Shown here piece by piece: positions 20,101 through 27,931 of a DNA stretch of 64,000 bases. Where the stretch lies: contig DAORJK010000006.1 of NCBI GenBank assembly GCA_035438985.1, positions 1 to 64,000 on the forward strand, read 5' to 3'. Source of the stretch: UBA4408 sp002389785. Lineage in GTDB: Bacteria; Bacteroidota; Bacteroidia; UBA4408. A model generated the notes under the pieces. The model saw only the letters and a list, made by a program, of their open reading frames with translations, made no database searches and was not told the origin of the DNA. Each line of letters opens with the position of its first letter. Positions within the stretch are counted from its first letter, which is position 1. The position numbers were made by a program, and so were the translations under genes.

Positions 20101-20340
20101 CTTTTTGGCGATGCAGGAATAATAGATTATAGCGGTGATTCGGGTGAAATGCTGTTTTCGGAAATACGTTGTGATGCAGGTTTGGGTGTGGCTTTGAAAA
20201 TAAAAAAATGGGGAGTACTCGAAAAACCTTCTCCACTAATTATTCGATGTGATATTCCTTTTTTCGTGAATCGTCCTTCGTACGCTGAAGATGATTTTTT
20301 AAAGCTTAGGTGGATACTGGCTATTGGTAGAGCTTTTTAA
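17158..20340 (+). CDS. M1-family metallopeptidase with C-terminal outer-membrane-barrel-like region
   Basis: The product is 1060 residues with a signal peptide (MKNKQLTLLVGILLNFGVFAQ) from a GTG start at 17158; no ATG precedes the signal. Residues ~45-600 form a gluzincin aminopeptidase. The zinc site is complete: H379, E380 and H383 in SHEIGHNWFF, with E402 after the standard 18-residue spacer (RAALDEGFTQF). The substrate-binding motif GAMEN is replaced by DGMEYP (356-361). Residues ~660-1060 are unlike peptidase C-domains: alternating amphipathic strands rich in Tyr, Phe and Asn (GGGLNLRGYSGYQPV, RCDAGLGVALKIKK) end in LRWILAIGRAF with a terminal Phe, as in outer-membrane barrels. A peptidase tethered to the outer membrane by its own barrel is the inferred arrangement. 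Confidence 0.88.
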   Translation: MKNKQLTLLVGILLNFGVFAQNAPYASDSNSYYWKNRNPYAGYWQQDVNYTIKATVDEVTNIIDGSEILVYTNNSPDELQVVYFHLYQNAFQPDSYFDKLQLANGVKANWRNYEAQKLGTIISKLQQNGVDLKSELNNTILKVYLNTPIKPGESTNFEIDFLTHFGDAAVRRRMKIVNSFGNKLYNGNHFYPRISVYDRKFGWDTNQHLNREFYGDFGSFTVELNFAANYIVEATGVLQNESEVLPDSLRKKLDIKNFNHKPWNSKPSVIIPYDPLQRKVWKYKAINVHDFAFTASPTYRLGETYWNGIRVIAAVQEPHAAHWQNAAAYAAKIIESNSRTVGMYAYPKIVVADANDGMEYPMLTLDGGYDPNYRQLFSHEIGHNWFFAMIGNNETYRAALDEGFTQFLTAWALIDIDGDTLVEQSPQSKYVKKHSAPTLALYERVYKTYMRDAIENNTRQLNTHSDDFNGALHQGGGYREVYYKTACMLYNLKYVLGDSLFLAALQHYFNQWKIAHPYIEDFRNSMIEFTHVDLNWFFDEWIETTKTIDYSIKSIKKSGIKNEYSIRFKRNEEAQMPIDFTVYSKTHNKYDFHIPNTWFVKDTKAEVLPSWIGWGKKLNTTYVAKVKIPDGIKKVEIDPTHRLADFNMLNNSSKFPIQIQFDHQIINDPVWEKYELYYRPDIWYNAVDGIKAGIHFNGNYLNKKHIFDANLWYNTRLGMQYDGKFKEVHHPVSFRINYKTALRKLAKRLNLVANVKYIDGLQQLLGGIEKYSSTEKTRFFLHYKSMFRSDSSELAYLIFPNEWQTSKYNNSINLGINHSYVYLKSTGTFNLTARSSAFTKSFSYSTINFTTTNLFYFGKFNLSSRLFIQYTTGNAVPNESALYLSGANPEEMMDNKFVRSTGFFPNEWLGYGESTNHFHYGGGLNLRGYSGYQPVSSTTQKYQRKIYKGKSGASLNTELSFVRLFATPPATIKNYVGMDVYLFGDAGIIDYSGDSGEMLFSEIRCDAGLGVALKIKKWGVLEKPSPLIIRCDIPFFVNRPSYAEDDFLKLRWILAIGRAF

Positions 20341-20603
20341 TTACCGAGTTTAAGTTTGAATTTTGGCTTAACCAAATTCTAACTATTCTACATCAACCAC
20401 TGTTCATTCCTTTCAGATTATTTTTAAATCGCACTTTGGATAATAAGTTACTAAATCTCTTTTACAAACTTTTAGGATTTCGATAGAGCATCTATTTCAA
20501 CCTGATGAAAGTTACCTGGATGATATACTAAGTAGTGAATGTTTGCATGCGTAAAGAGCCTGTAAAAAATGAAACAAAATGTTTTTTCGACTTAAAAAAA
20601 CGC

Positions 20604-22868
20604 TCAATTTAAAACCACAAATCTTTTATTGCACCATTTATTTTCAATCTTCAATTGAAGTAAATAATAACCTGCAGTTAATCCGGAACAATCAAGTTGA
20701 ATACAAGTAGTTTCCAATTCACTAACAGGATAACTTTTGCTTAAGAGTTGCTTTCCGTTTAAATTAAGCAGGTTCAATTGAATGGTAGCTGTCAACAGTT
20801 TATTAATTGACACATTGATAAGTTTGCTCGAAGGATTAGGAAAAACAAGTATTTCCGGATCACTAAGTTGTTCCCCTTTTTCCACACCCAAAACTCCCGA
20901 ATAATTAGACAATAATGATGTTTGTCCGAAATATTCCGAAAGTAAAATCAGGCTATCCTTGCACATCATCATTTTTTGTCCCCATTGATCAGGTCGATAA
21001 AACTCTAACGAATGTTTATAATAACCAACCGGCGCAAGCGATGACTTATTGAGTGCAACTACTCCTTGTTGTTGATAATCGAGATAAATACCAAAAGCAT
21101 CAGCAGCAATAAACTTAGGATTGGGAATAGCTAAGGACATTGTATTCACATAATTTAATTGTGTGCCACCTTGGTAAATGTATTTTCGAAAACCCGGAAA
21201 AATACCGTCTACATTGGCATACAAAGTATCGTTATAAAAAGCAATAGCCGTTACATTTTGAAACAATAAGGGTAAGTTCACCAACATTGTTCGAGTTTGT
21301 AAATCGTAAATTTGAATAGAGCCATTGTTGGCGATAAAAAGTTTACCATCGCTATTCACTAAAATATCGTTTACTTGCGGAGCAACAAACTGAGTGTCTA
21401 TGAATGGTTGCAAAGGATTACTAACATCCAGAACACATATTTTTTTTTGACTTAAGGAGGGTACTTCCACATTTATAGCTTTGGATTGCCAAACTTGTGC
21501 ATCAAGCCAATCGGTAGTTGTAGGAAGAACATTAATGTCAAGTGCCGCAATTTGATTAAGGGTTTGACTATCGTAAATTCGAAAATCTGCTCCGGTATAA
21601 AAATATCCATAAATATAATTTCCATCAGTTGAGAAACTTACACCGTAGCAAAATCCTTGTGCATTGCTTGTATCAATAAGTTGAGGTTGTGTTAAAGAAG
21701 CAATGTCAAACAACTTAAATCCATACCCTTCATTGGCTACAACGAGTTTGTTATGGTATTTATCGGCTGATGTATTCCAACCACCTGTAAGAGTATTTCC
21801 AAGGTCTTGTTCATTATAAATATTCGAAATATCAAGTGTTTTTATGCCATACCATTCAGAGGCAACATACATTTTGTGTTGATCAATTGCTAAATCAAAA
21901 TGCCACAAACCTGCATAAATATCGGTAAGCTTATGTTCGTTGGAGGGTACTGTAGCATCGTAAACCAACACATTTCCACTTAAAGGAAATGGCGTTGTGG
22001 TATTATAAGCTGCTACACTGGCAACATATACCGTATCGTTTATGATTTGTGCTCTTTGTGGTTGTGCAACAGCTAAATAGGTAATTCCTTTAATGGTATC
22101 AATAAAATTAAGTTGAGGTTGATATGGATTAGCGATGGACAAAGAATAAAACAGACCGCGAGGATCTGTGTTAAACCAAGATTCGGTTCCGCCCAAAACA
22201 TGCAGTAAATTGGTCGACTGCCCAAAAATTACATCCTCCGGATCACAAAAATTTTGGGGATAAAAAAAATAAGGAATCAAATTGCTTGCATTTAAAAGGT
22301 GAATACCTGTTTGCGAATTACTACCATATGCTGTAGTAAATGCCAAGTAATTGCCTTTTACCTCGCATCCTCGAACTAGAGAATTACCCGATTGATACGC
22401 AAATTTTTGAAGTAAACTAAGGCTGTTGCCTGCACTCAGAAAAAGTGCCATTTTAGTCTTATAGGACGCAAATATACTGTCCCCTTTAAACGCTATATCG
22501 TAAACAGCTTCATTTAAACTATCGGGTTCATATTCGTCAAGAAGTAATGGAAGTGAAGGAGTGCTTATATCCCACATACTTATACCTGCATGATTGGCTG
22601 CTACAAACAATTTACTACCCTTCACCTTTATAGCTGCAATATTACTGGTAAATCGATGCTCAAAAAGTAATGTAAATGGAGGTATTCCGGAAGAGGAATA
22701 GACTTGCAGCGTGTTTCCTGCACCTGCATATAAAAAACCATTAGAAGCTGCAATTGCGTAACAAGCAGCACCTGTGGTTGAGGATAAGTAGTTTAAAGAG
22801 TTTTGTGCCTTTATCCAATGAAAAGAGCAAAGGCAGAAATAAAAAAACAGTAGTGCATTTTTTCTCAT
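20604..22868 (-). CDS. T9SS-secreted LVIVD-type beta-propeller protein
   Basis: The product is 754 residues from the ATG at 22868, which begins MRKNALLFFYFCLCSFHW and ends in IKAQ at the predicted signal cleavage site; an upstream ATG at 22889 adds seven residues. Repeated strands such as GISMWDISTPSLPLLLDEY, GFKLFDIASLTQPQLI and CVLDVSNPLQPFI are LVIVD repeats, which build a seven- or eight-bladed propeller. The C-terminal ~80 residues are a T9SS sorting domain (ILVFPNPSSKLINVSI, then GYYLLQLKIENKW). It has no catalytic motif. It lies 54 bases after dnaJ on the same strand, so read-through from the chaperone genes is possible, although function is unrelated. Confidence 0.85.
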   Translation of the reverse strand: MRKNALLFFYFCLCSFHWIKAQNSLNYLSSTTGAACYAIAASNGFLYAGAGNTLQVYSSSGIPPFTLLFEHRFTSNIAAIKVKGSKLFVAANHAGISMWDISTPSLPLLLDEYEPDSLNEAVYDIAFKGDSIFASYKTKMALFLSAGNSLSLLQKFAYQSGNSLVRGCEVKGNYLAFTTAYGSNSQTGIHLLNASNLIPYFFYPQNFCDPEDVIFGQSTNLLHVLGGTESWFNTDPRGLFYSLSIANPYQPQLNFIDTIKGITYLAVAQPQRAQIINDTVYVASVAAYNTTTPFPLSGNVLVYDATVPSNEHKLTDIYAGLWHFDLAIDQHKMYVASEWYGIKTLDISNIYNEQDLGNTLTGGWNTSADKYHNKLVVANEGYGFKLFDIASLTQPQLIDTSNAQGFCYGVSFSTDGNYIYGYFYTGADFRIYDSQTLNQIAALDINVLPTTTDWLDAQVWQSKAINVEVPSLSQKKICVLDVSNPLQPFIDTQFVAPQVNDILVNSDGKLFIANNGSIQIYDLQTRTMLVNLPLLFQNVTAIAFYNDTLYANVDGIFPGFRKYIYQGGTQLNYVNTMSLAIPNPKFIAADAFGIYLDYQQQGVVALNKSSLAPVGYYKHSLEFYRPDQWGQKMMMCKDSLILLSEYFGQTSLLSNYSGVLGVEKGEQLSDPEILVFPNPSSKLINVSINKLLTATIQLNLLNLNGKQLLSKSYPVSELETTCIQLDCSGLTAGYYLLQLKIENKWCNKRFVVLN

Positions 22869-22922
22869 TAAATGCCGATTAAACAACATTTAAAAGTAAA
22901 AAATTTTATGAAGTAAAAAGTA

Positions 22923-24059
22923 TTAATTAAAATACTCTTTCATTCGTTCAAAAAAGCTTTTGTCTTTATTAGAAGGACGAGGTTTGAAGTTTTCGGAATG
23001 CGCCAATTGCTCCATTATTTTTCGTTCCTCTTTGCTTAAATGTTGCGGAGTCCAAACATTCACATTCACCAATAAATCGCCTTTGTGATAACTGTTGAGT
23101 TCGGGTAATCCTTTGCCACGTAAACGTAAAATTTTATTGGCATGCGTGCCGGGATCAATTTTAATTTTTGCTTTTCCTTCTATAGTTGGAACTTCAACAG
23201 TAGTTCCTAAAGCTGCGTCAGCAAAACTGATGTATTGTTCGAAATGCAGATTATTACCTTCTCGTTTAAGAAATGGATGTTCCTCTTCTTCAATTACCAC
23301 TAACAAATCGCCGGCAACACCGCCTCGTGCAGCTGCATTACCTCTACCGTTCACACTTAATTGCATTCCTTCGGCTACCCCTGCAGGTATTTTTATTGCA
23401 ATGGTATCTTCTGCTTTAACAATTCCATCACCAAAGCAAGTTTTGCATTTATCACTTATTATTTGACCTTCACCACCACATGCCGGACAAGTAGAACTGG
23501 TTTGCATTTGTCCTAGTATGGTATTCATTACACGAGTGGTTTGTCCGCTTCCACGACAAGTGCTACAAGTATGAAAAGCGGATGCATTTTGTGCTCCTGT
23601 TCCTTTACAACTGTTGCAGGAAACAAACTTATTTACTTTAATTTTTTTCTCAATTCCATGAGCTATTTCCTCGAGGTTAAGTTTTACCTTGATGCGTAAA
23701 TTACTTCCTCTGTTAACTCGTTTACCACCTCTTGAACCACCCCCAAAGCTACTACCGAACACATCTCCAAAATTGCTGAATATGTCTTCCATGTTCATAC
23801 CCCCAAAACCACCATATCCACCACCGCCACCGGCACCCATTCCTGAATGTCCGAATTGGTCGTAACGACTTTTCTTTTCGGGATTGCTGAGAACATCGTA
23901 TGCTTCAGCAGCTTCTTTAAATTTTTCTTCGGCAGCCTTATCCCCCGGATTTTTATCGGGGTGATATTTCATGGCAAGTTTGCGGTACGACTTTTTAATT
24001 TCCTGATCATCGGCACCTTTTGCAACACCTAATATTTCGTAATAATCTCTTTTTGCCAT
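22923..24059 (-). CDS. dnaJ: chaperone protein DnaJ
   Basis: Hsp40 co-chaperone that stimulates the ATPase of DnaK and delivers unfolded clients. The J domain carries HPD at 33-35 (KYHPDKNPGD). A Gly/Phe-rich linker covers ~70-112 (GMGAGGGGGYGGFGGM). Four zinc motifs are complete: C148/C151, C165/C168, C191/C194 and C205/C208 (CNSCKGTG, CSTCRGSG, CPACGGEG, CKTCFGDG). The C-terminal client-binding region follows. Length 378 is normal for type I DnaJ. It lies 30 bases downstream of grpE, so the two are almost certainly co-transcribed; dnaK is not in this window. Confidence 0.98.
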   Translation of the reverse strand: MAKRDYYEILGVAKGADDQEIKKSYRKLAMKYHPDKNPGDKAAEEKFKEAAEAYDVLSNPEKKSRYDQFGHSGMGAGGGGGYGGFGGMNMEDIFSNFGDVFGSSFGGGSRGGKRVNRGSNLRIKVKLNLEEIAHGIEKKIKVNKFVSCNSCKGTGAQNASAFHTCSTCRGSGQTTRVMNTILGQMQTSSTCPACGGEGQIISDKCKTCFGDGIVKAEDTIAIKIPAGVAEGMQLSVNGRGNAAARGGVAGDLLVVIEEEEHPFLKREGNNLHFEQYISFADAALGTTVEVPTIEGKAKIKIDPGTHANKILRLRGKGLPELNSYHKGDLLVNVNVWTPQHLSKEERKIMEQLAHSENFKPRPSNKDKSFFERMKEYFN

Positions 24060-24089
24060 AACTATTTTACTTGTTCAATTTCAAAAAAA

Positions 24090-24653
24090 TTAAGCACCAA
24101 CAACCACTTTCGCAAAACGAATTACTTTTCCGTTTAACAAATATCCTTTTTCAAGTTCGTCAACAACCTTTCCTTTTAATGCATCTTTAGGAGCAGCAAT
24201 ATTGGTAATTGCTTCATGAAAATCGGCATCAAATGCTTGTCCTTTGCTATCCATTTCAGTTAAGCCCTTTTGTTGAAGAGCATTTTTAAATTTTTGAAAA
24301 ATCAACACCATTCCTTCCTTCACAGCTTGCACTTCAGTAGCATTTTCGGCTGCTTTTATTCCTCTTTCAAAATCATCCAGCAAAGGCAAAATTGTTTTAA
24401 AAATATCCTCGCCTGCGGTTTTACTTAATTCTATTTTTTCTCGGGCGGTGCGCTTTCGGTAATTATCAAATTCACTATATAAGCGCAAAAATTTATCGTT
24501 TGCTTCACTCAATTTTTCTGACAAAACTTCCTCTTCTGTCGCAGCGGATTCGGGTAATTTTTGCTCATTTTGTTCTGTTTCATCTAGGTTAGGTTCAGAA
24601 ACAGGTACAGAATCATTTACATTTTCGGCCACATTCTCTTTCGTATCGCTCAT
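24090..24653 (-). CDS. grpE: nucleotide exchange factor GrpE
   Basis: GrpE releases ADP from DnaK. The start at 24653 (MSDTKENVAENV) gives 187 residues with the acidic disordered N-terminus usual in Bacteroidota. In-frame ATGs at 24683 and an alternative start at 24707 would add basic residues (MKKKLKNIFK); I prefer the inner start but cannot exclude 24683. A long coiled coil follows (SEFDNYRKRTAREKIEL), then the beta-domain (LLNGKVIRFAKVVVG). The phrase GFDADFHEAI-like (AFDADFHEAITNI) is the family signature. It is the first gene of the grpE-dnaJ operon and has a good -7 box upstream. Confidence 0.96.
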   Translation of the reverse strand: MSDTKENVAENVNDSVPVSEPNLDETEQNEQKLPESAATEEEVLSEKLSEANDKFLRLYSEFDNYRKRTAREKIELSKTAGEDIFKTILPLLDDFERGIKAAENATEVQAVKEGMVLIFQKFKNALQQKGLTEMDSKGQAFDADFHEAITNIAAPKDALKGKVVDELEKGYLLNGKVIRFAKVVVGA

Positions 24654-24746
24654 TTTAAAAATATTTTTCAGTTTTTTTTTCATCCGCTTTTTCAAAAATA
24701 CAACCACTTTGCTTTACACGTCAAAATGGCATTTTTTTAAGGAGTG

Positions 24747-24754
24747 CAAAGATA
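24747..24754 (-). promoter_or_regulatory. -7 promoter box of grpE-dnaJ (TATCTTTG)
   Basis: A perfect TAnnTTTG match on the minus strand. Transcription would start near 24740, giving a leader of about 57 bases (to 24683) or 87 bases (to 24653). No CIRCE-type inverted repeat is visible near it. Confidence 0.5.
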
Positions 24755-24849
24755 GTATTATAGGGCGTTTAGCATAATTGAATGTACATTTTTTTTTAGG
24801 ATTAGAAGTAAAGCGAATTCGCAACTATTGGATTGCATGCATATAAACT

Positions 24850-24880
24850 AAAAAAACCTCGCTAAAAGCAAGGTCTTTTT
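24850..24880 (-). terminator. terminator of the TlpA-like gene
   Basis: On the minus strand ACCTTGC/GCGAGGT forms a seven-base stem with one G-U pair, followed by a T run. On the plus strand the same position is a C-A mismatch, which shows the hairpin serves the minus-strand gene. Confidence 0.75.
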
Positions 24881-24897
24881 AGTAATTTCTGATTTAC

Positions 24898-25437
24898 TTA
24901 TTTCAATAATTTCTTTAATTCATCATCCAAAGCAGCACCTCGCAGGCCTTTTGCTAAAATTACACCGTTTGCATCCAGTAAAAAATTAGTAGGTATTGAA
25001 TTTACATTATAAAGACGTGCAGCTTGTGATTGCCAGTAACCTAAATCGCTCACATGGTATTCCCAGCTAAGTTTGTCTTTTGCTATTGCTGCCACCCATG
25101 ACTCTTTCGACTTATCAAGCGAAACACTATAAACGGTAAATCCCTTTGCATTTTTAAATTTCGAATTTTTGTATGTATTGTAAGTTTTTACAACATTGGG
25201 ATTTTCCATGCGACACGGTCCGCACCAAGAAGCCCAAAAATCGATCAATACTATTTTACCTTTATTTACTTTTGAGAGCGCATATTCTTTTCCGTCAGGG
25301 CTATTGAATTTAAGTTCGGGAGCTTTATTTCCGATGTTTAAACCTGTTTGAGGACTGCCTCCTTTGCCAATAGCAGATATGCCAATACCAATAAACAGTA
25401 TAGCTACAACAGCAATTCCTAATTGTATTTTTTTCAT
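24898..25437 (-). CDS. TlpA/ResA-like thiol-disulfide oxidoreductase
   Basis: The product is 179 residues. An N-terminal hydrophobic segment (IQLGIAVVAILFIGIGISAI) acts as a signal or membrane anchor. A thioredoxin fold follows with the active site FWASWCGPCRMENP (C72 and C75) and the cis-proline loop SIPTNFLLD. The insert between the core strands is typical of TlpA/ResA proteins, which reduce disulfides in the periplasm, for example during cytochrome c maturation or after oxidative damage. A multihaem cytochrome lies elsewhere in the window, but no ccm gene is adjacent, so the client is unknown. It has its own promoter box and terminator. Confidence 0.93.
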   Translation of the reverse strand: MKKIQLGIAVVAILFIGIGISAIGKGGSPQTGLNIGNKAPELKFNSPDGKEYALSKVNKGKIVLIDFWASWCGPCRMENPNVVKTYNTYKNSKFKNAKGFTVYSVSLDKSKESWVAAIAKDKLSWEYHVSDLGYWQSQAARLYNVNSIPTNFLLDANGVILAKGLRGAALDDELKKLLK

Positions 25438-25471
25438 GTTAATTCGGTTAAAAAGTAATTATAACAGGCAT

Positions 25472-25479
25472 CAAAAGTA
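25472..25479 (-). promoter_or_regulatory. candidate -7 promoter box (TACTTTTG)
   Basis: A perfect TAnnTTTG match on the minus strand, 34 bases before the ATG of the TlpA-like gene. Confidence 0.45.
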
Positions 25480-25513
25480 CAAAAGAAACTACGAATAAAC
25501 TGAAGGAGTTGAA

Positions 25514-26830
25514 TTATTTTGAAAAATTAACGCGTTTAATATTTGCTCCCAATTGTATTAATCGGGTATCAATGTTCTGGTAGCCTCTATCAATTTGTTC
25601 AATGTTGTGAATGATGCTCTTTCCTTCGGCCGATAAGGCGGCAATCAACAAGGATACTCCGGCGCGAATATCAGGTGAAGCCATTGAAATACCCCTTAAT
25701 TTATACTTACGGTCGAGTCCAATTACAGTTGCTCGGTGAGGATCGCACAAAATAATTTGCGCTCCCATATCAATTAATTTATCGACGAAAAAGAGGCGAC
25801 TTTCAAACATTTTTTGATGTACCAAAATGCTACCTCTGGCTTGTGTAGCAACCACTAAAACAATGCTTAATAAATCGGGGGTAAGTCCCGGCCATATTGC
25901 ATCGGCAATTGTTAAAATAGAACCATCAATAAAGGTATCGATTTCATAATGATCCTGTGAAGGAATATAAATATCATCGCCTCTCAACTCAAGTTGGATT
26001 CCAAGCTTTCGGAAGGTATCAGGAATAACACCCAATTCGTCGTAAGCCACATTTTTAATGGTAATTTCTGATTGTGTCATTGCCGCCAGTCCAATAAAAC
26101 TACCTATTTCAATCATATCGGGAAGCATTCTATGGTTCGTTCCCTTTAAATAATTAACCCCTTCAATTGTAAGCAAATTTGAGCCAACCCCTGAAATTTT
26201 TGCTCCCATGCGGTTGAGCATTTTACACAATTGTTGAATATAGGGCTCACAAGCAGCATTGTAAATGGTAGTAACGCCTTTAGCCATAACTGCAGCCATA
26301 ATAATATTGGCAGTTCCGGTAACAGATGCCTCGTCGAGCAACATGTAGCAACCTTTTAAATCGGAGGCTTCTACTTTGTAAAAGCTTTCATTTGAATCGT
26401 ACTCGAATTTAGCGCCCAGCTTTTGGAATCCAATAAAATGGGTATCCAATCTTCGACGGCCAATTTTATCACCTCCGGGTTTAGGAATATAGCCCTTTCC
26501 GAAACGCGAAAGCAAAGGTCCTATAATCATGATAGAGCCTCTTAAACCTCCACCTTTTTTCTTGAATTCGGGCGAATTCAAGTAGTCGATGTTTACGTTA
26601 TCGGCTTGAAAAGTATAAGTGTCGGCCGAAATTTTTTCAACTTTCACACCTAAATCAGCTAATAAGGATATCAACTTATTTACGTCCACAATATCCGGAA
26701 TATTACTGATTGTAACGAGTTCGGGAGTTAATAAAACAGCACATAATATCTGCAATGCTTCGTTTTTAGCTCCTTGTGGGATAATTTCTCCTTTTAATTT
26801 TTGTCCTCCAACAATTTCAAATGCACTCAT
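25514..26830 (-). CDS. murA: UDP-N-acetylglucosamine 1-carboxyvinyltransferase
   Basis: MurA performs the first committed step of peptidoglycan synthesis: transfer of enolpyruvate from PEP to UDP-GlcNAc in the cytoplasm. The length (438) and two-domain inverted alpha/beta architecture fit. The substrate-binding AKNEAL motif is at 21-26. In the catalytic loop IPKPGGDKIGRRRLDTHF, the residue equivalent to Cys115 of E. coli is Asp121. Cys-to-Asp MurA enzymes are active but resist fosfomycin, which works by alkylating the cysteine (known from mycobacteria and chlamydiae). It is a single gene; the nearest minus-strand neighbour is the TlpA-like gene 77 bases downstream. Confidence 0.97.
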   Translation of the reverse strand: MSAFEIVGGQKLKGEIIPQGAKNEALQILCAVLLTPELVTISNIPDIVDVNKLISLLADLGVKVEKISADTYTFQADNVNIDYLNSPEFKKKGGGLRGSIMIIGPLLSRFGKGYIPKPGGDKIGRRRLDTHFIGFQKLGAKFEYDSNESFYKVEASDLKGCYMLLDEASVTGTANIIMAAVMAKGVTTIYNAACEPYIQQLCKMLNRMGAKISGVGSNLLTIEGVNYLKGTNHRMLPDMIEIGSFIGLAAMTQSEITIKNVAYDELGVIPDTFRKLGIQLELRGDDIYIPSQDHYEIDTFIDGSILTIADAIWPGLTPDLLSIVLVVATQARGSILVHQKMFESRLFFVDKLIDMGAQIILCDPHRATVIGLDRKYKLRGISMASPDIRAGVSLLIAALSAEGKSIIHNIEQIDRGYQNIDTRLIQLGANIKRVNFSK

Positions 26831-26990
26831 ATTATTGATTTTTGATAGTTCGTGTAGTATTGTTTAAGACTTTATTCAATGTGTTGAATTATTGAATTAA
26901 GCTCAATTAATAAACAAAATAACTGAAAATACCTGCTTCATTTTTATCTCTAAAAAAAAGTAATCAACAGATTTTTCAATACTTTTGGAC

Positions 26991-27887
26991 ATGCAAAAAA
27001 GCAACACGCTAACCTTCCTCTTCACCCTGGTATTTGTATCTACAACTATGGCACAACCTGCTACAATTGATTATTTTACAAAAATTGAACAATGGCACAG
27101 CAAGCGTATCACGAATTTAAAAGGTGAAAATGGATGGTTAACCGTTGCTGGCCTTTTTTGGTTGAAGGAAGGAGAAAACACGGTTGGAAGCTCAAAAAAC
27201 AATCAGGTAGTTTTTCCTAAAGGGAAAGCAGCAGCGAAAATTGGCACCTTTACATTGAAAAATGGAGAGGTAAGCTTTACTACTCAGCCTGGTACTAAAG
27301 TAAGTTTGAACGAAACAGATTTTACATCAGGTGTAATTTACTCCGATAAAATTGAAGAACAATCGATGGTGTTGCAACATCAAAATTTGCGTTGGTTTAT
27401 TATCAAAAGGGGTCCAAAATATGGAGTTCGCTTGCGTGATTTAGAAAGTGATGCACGTAAAAAATTTAGCCACATCGATAGATTTATTGTAGATAGCAGT
27501 TACAAGGTAATGGCCGTATTTGAAAAACCGGAAGTATCTAAAACCATCCCCATTCATGATGTTATTGGCTTAACAACCGAAACTGAATTTGGTGGAACCT
27601 TGTTTTTTGAATTGCAGGGAAAAAAATTAAAATTAGATGCAACCCTTGAAGGTGATGATTTATTTATTGTTTTTGCAGATGCAACATCAGGTATCAGTAC
27701 TTATGGCGGTGGAAGATTTTTGTACGCTAAAGTTCCAACGAACGGAAATTTGGTAGAGCTCGATTTTAACAAAGCCTATAATCCACCTTGTGCTTTTACT
27801 GATTTTGCCACTTGCCCCCTACCTCCTGACCAAAATAAATTAGAAATTGAAATTAAAGCCGGTGAAAAGAAGTATGCAGATCATTGA
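26991..27887 (+). CDS. secreted DUF1684 family protein
   Basis: The product is 298 residues from the ATG at 26991 (signal peptide MQKSNTLTFLFTLVFVSTTMAQ); the frame is open from a TTG at 26985. The phrases NGWLTVAGLFWLKEGENTVG near the start and KAYNPPCAFTDFATCPLPP near the end are hallmarks of DUF1684, a family present in bacteria and archaea without an established activity. The conserved NPPC...F..CPLPP segment suggests a binding or catalytic site. Secreted location is predicted from the signal peptide. It precedes the ABC-F gene by 44 bases but the latter has its own promoter box. Confidence 0.85.
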   Translation: MQKSNTLTFLFTLVFVSTTMAQPATIDYFTKIEQWHSKRITNLKGENGWLTVAGLFWLKEGENTVGSSKNNQVVFPKGKAAAKIGTFTLKNGEVSFTTQPGTKVSLNETDFTSGVIYSDKIEEQSMVLQHQNLRWFIIKRGPKYGVRLRDLESDARKKFSHIDRFIVDSSYKVMAVFEKPEVSKTIPIHDVIGLTTETEFGGTLFFELQGKKLKLDATLEGDDLFIVFADATSGISTYGGGRFLYAKVPTNGNLVELDFNKAYNPPCAFTDFATCPLPPDQNKLEIEIKAGEKKYADH

Positions 27888-27919
27888 GAAGTCTCAAAAG
27901 TTAACTCATCCTTTTCTCT

Positions 27920-27927
27920 TACCTTTG
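27920..27927 (+). promoter_or_regulatory. -7 promoter box just before the ABC-F start (TACCTTTG)
   Basis: A perfect TAnnTTTG match only four bases upstream of the ATG at 27932. If used, the transcript would begin at or next to the start codon. Confidence 0.4.
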
Positions 27928-27931
27928 CCGC

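Noticed and set aside
24708..24897. CIRCE heat-shock operator upstream of grpE
   Set aside because: No nine-base inverted repeat with the TTAGCACTC-type sequence is present, only a standard -7 box.
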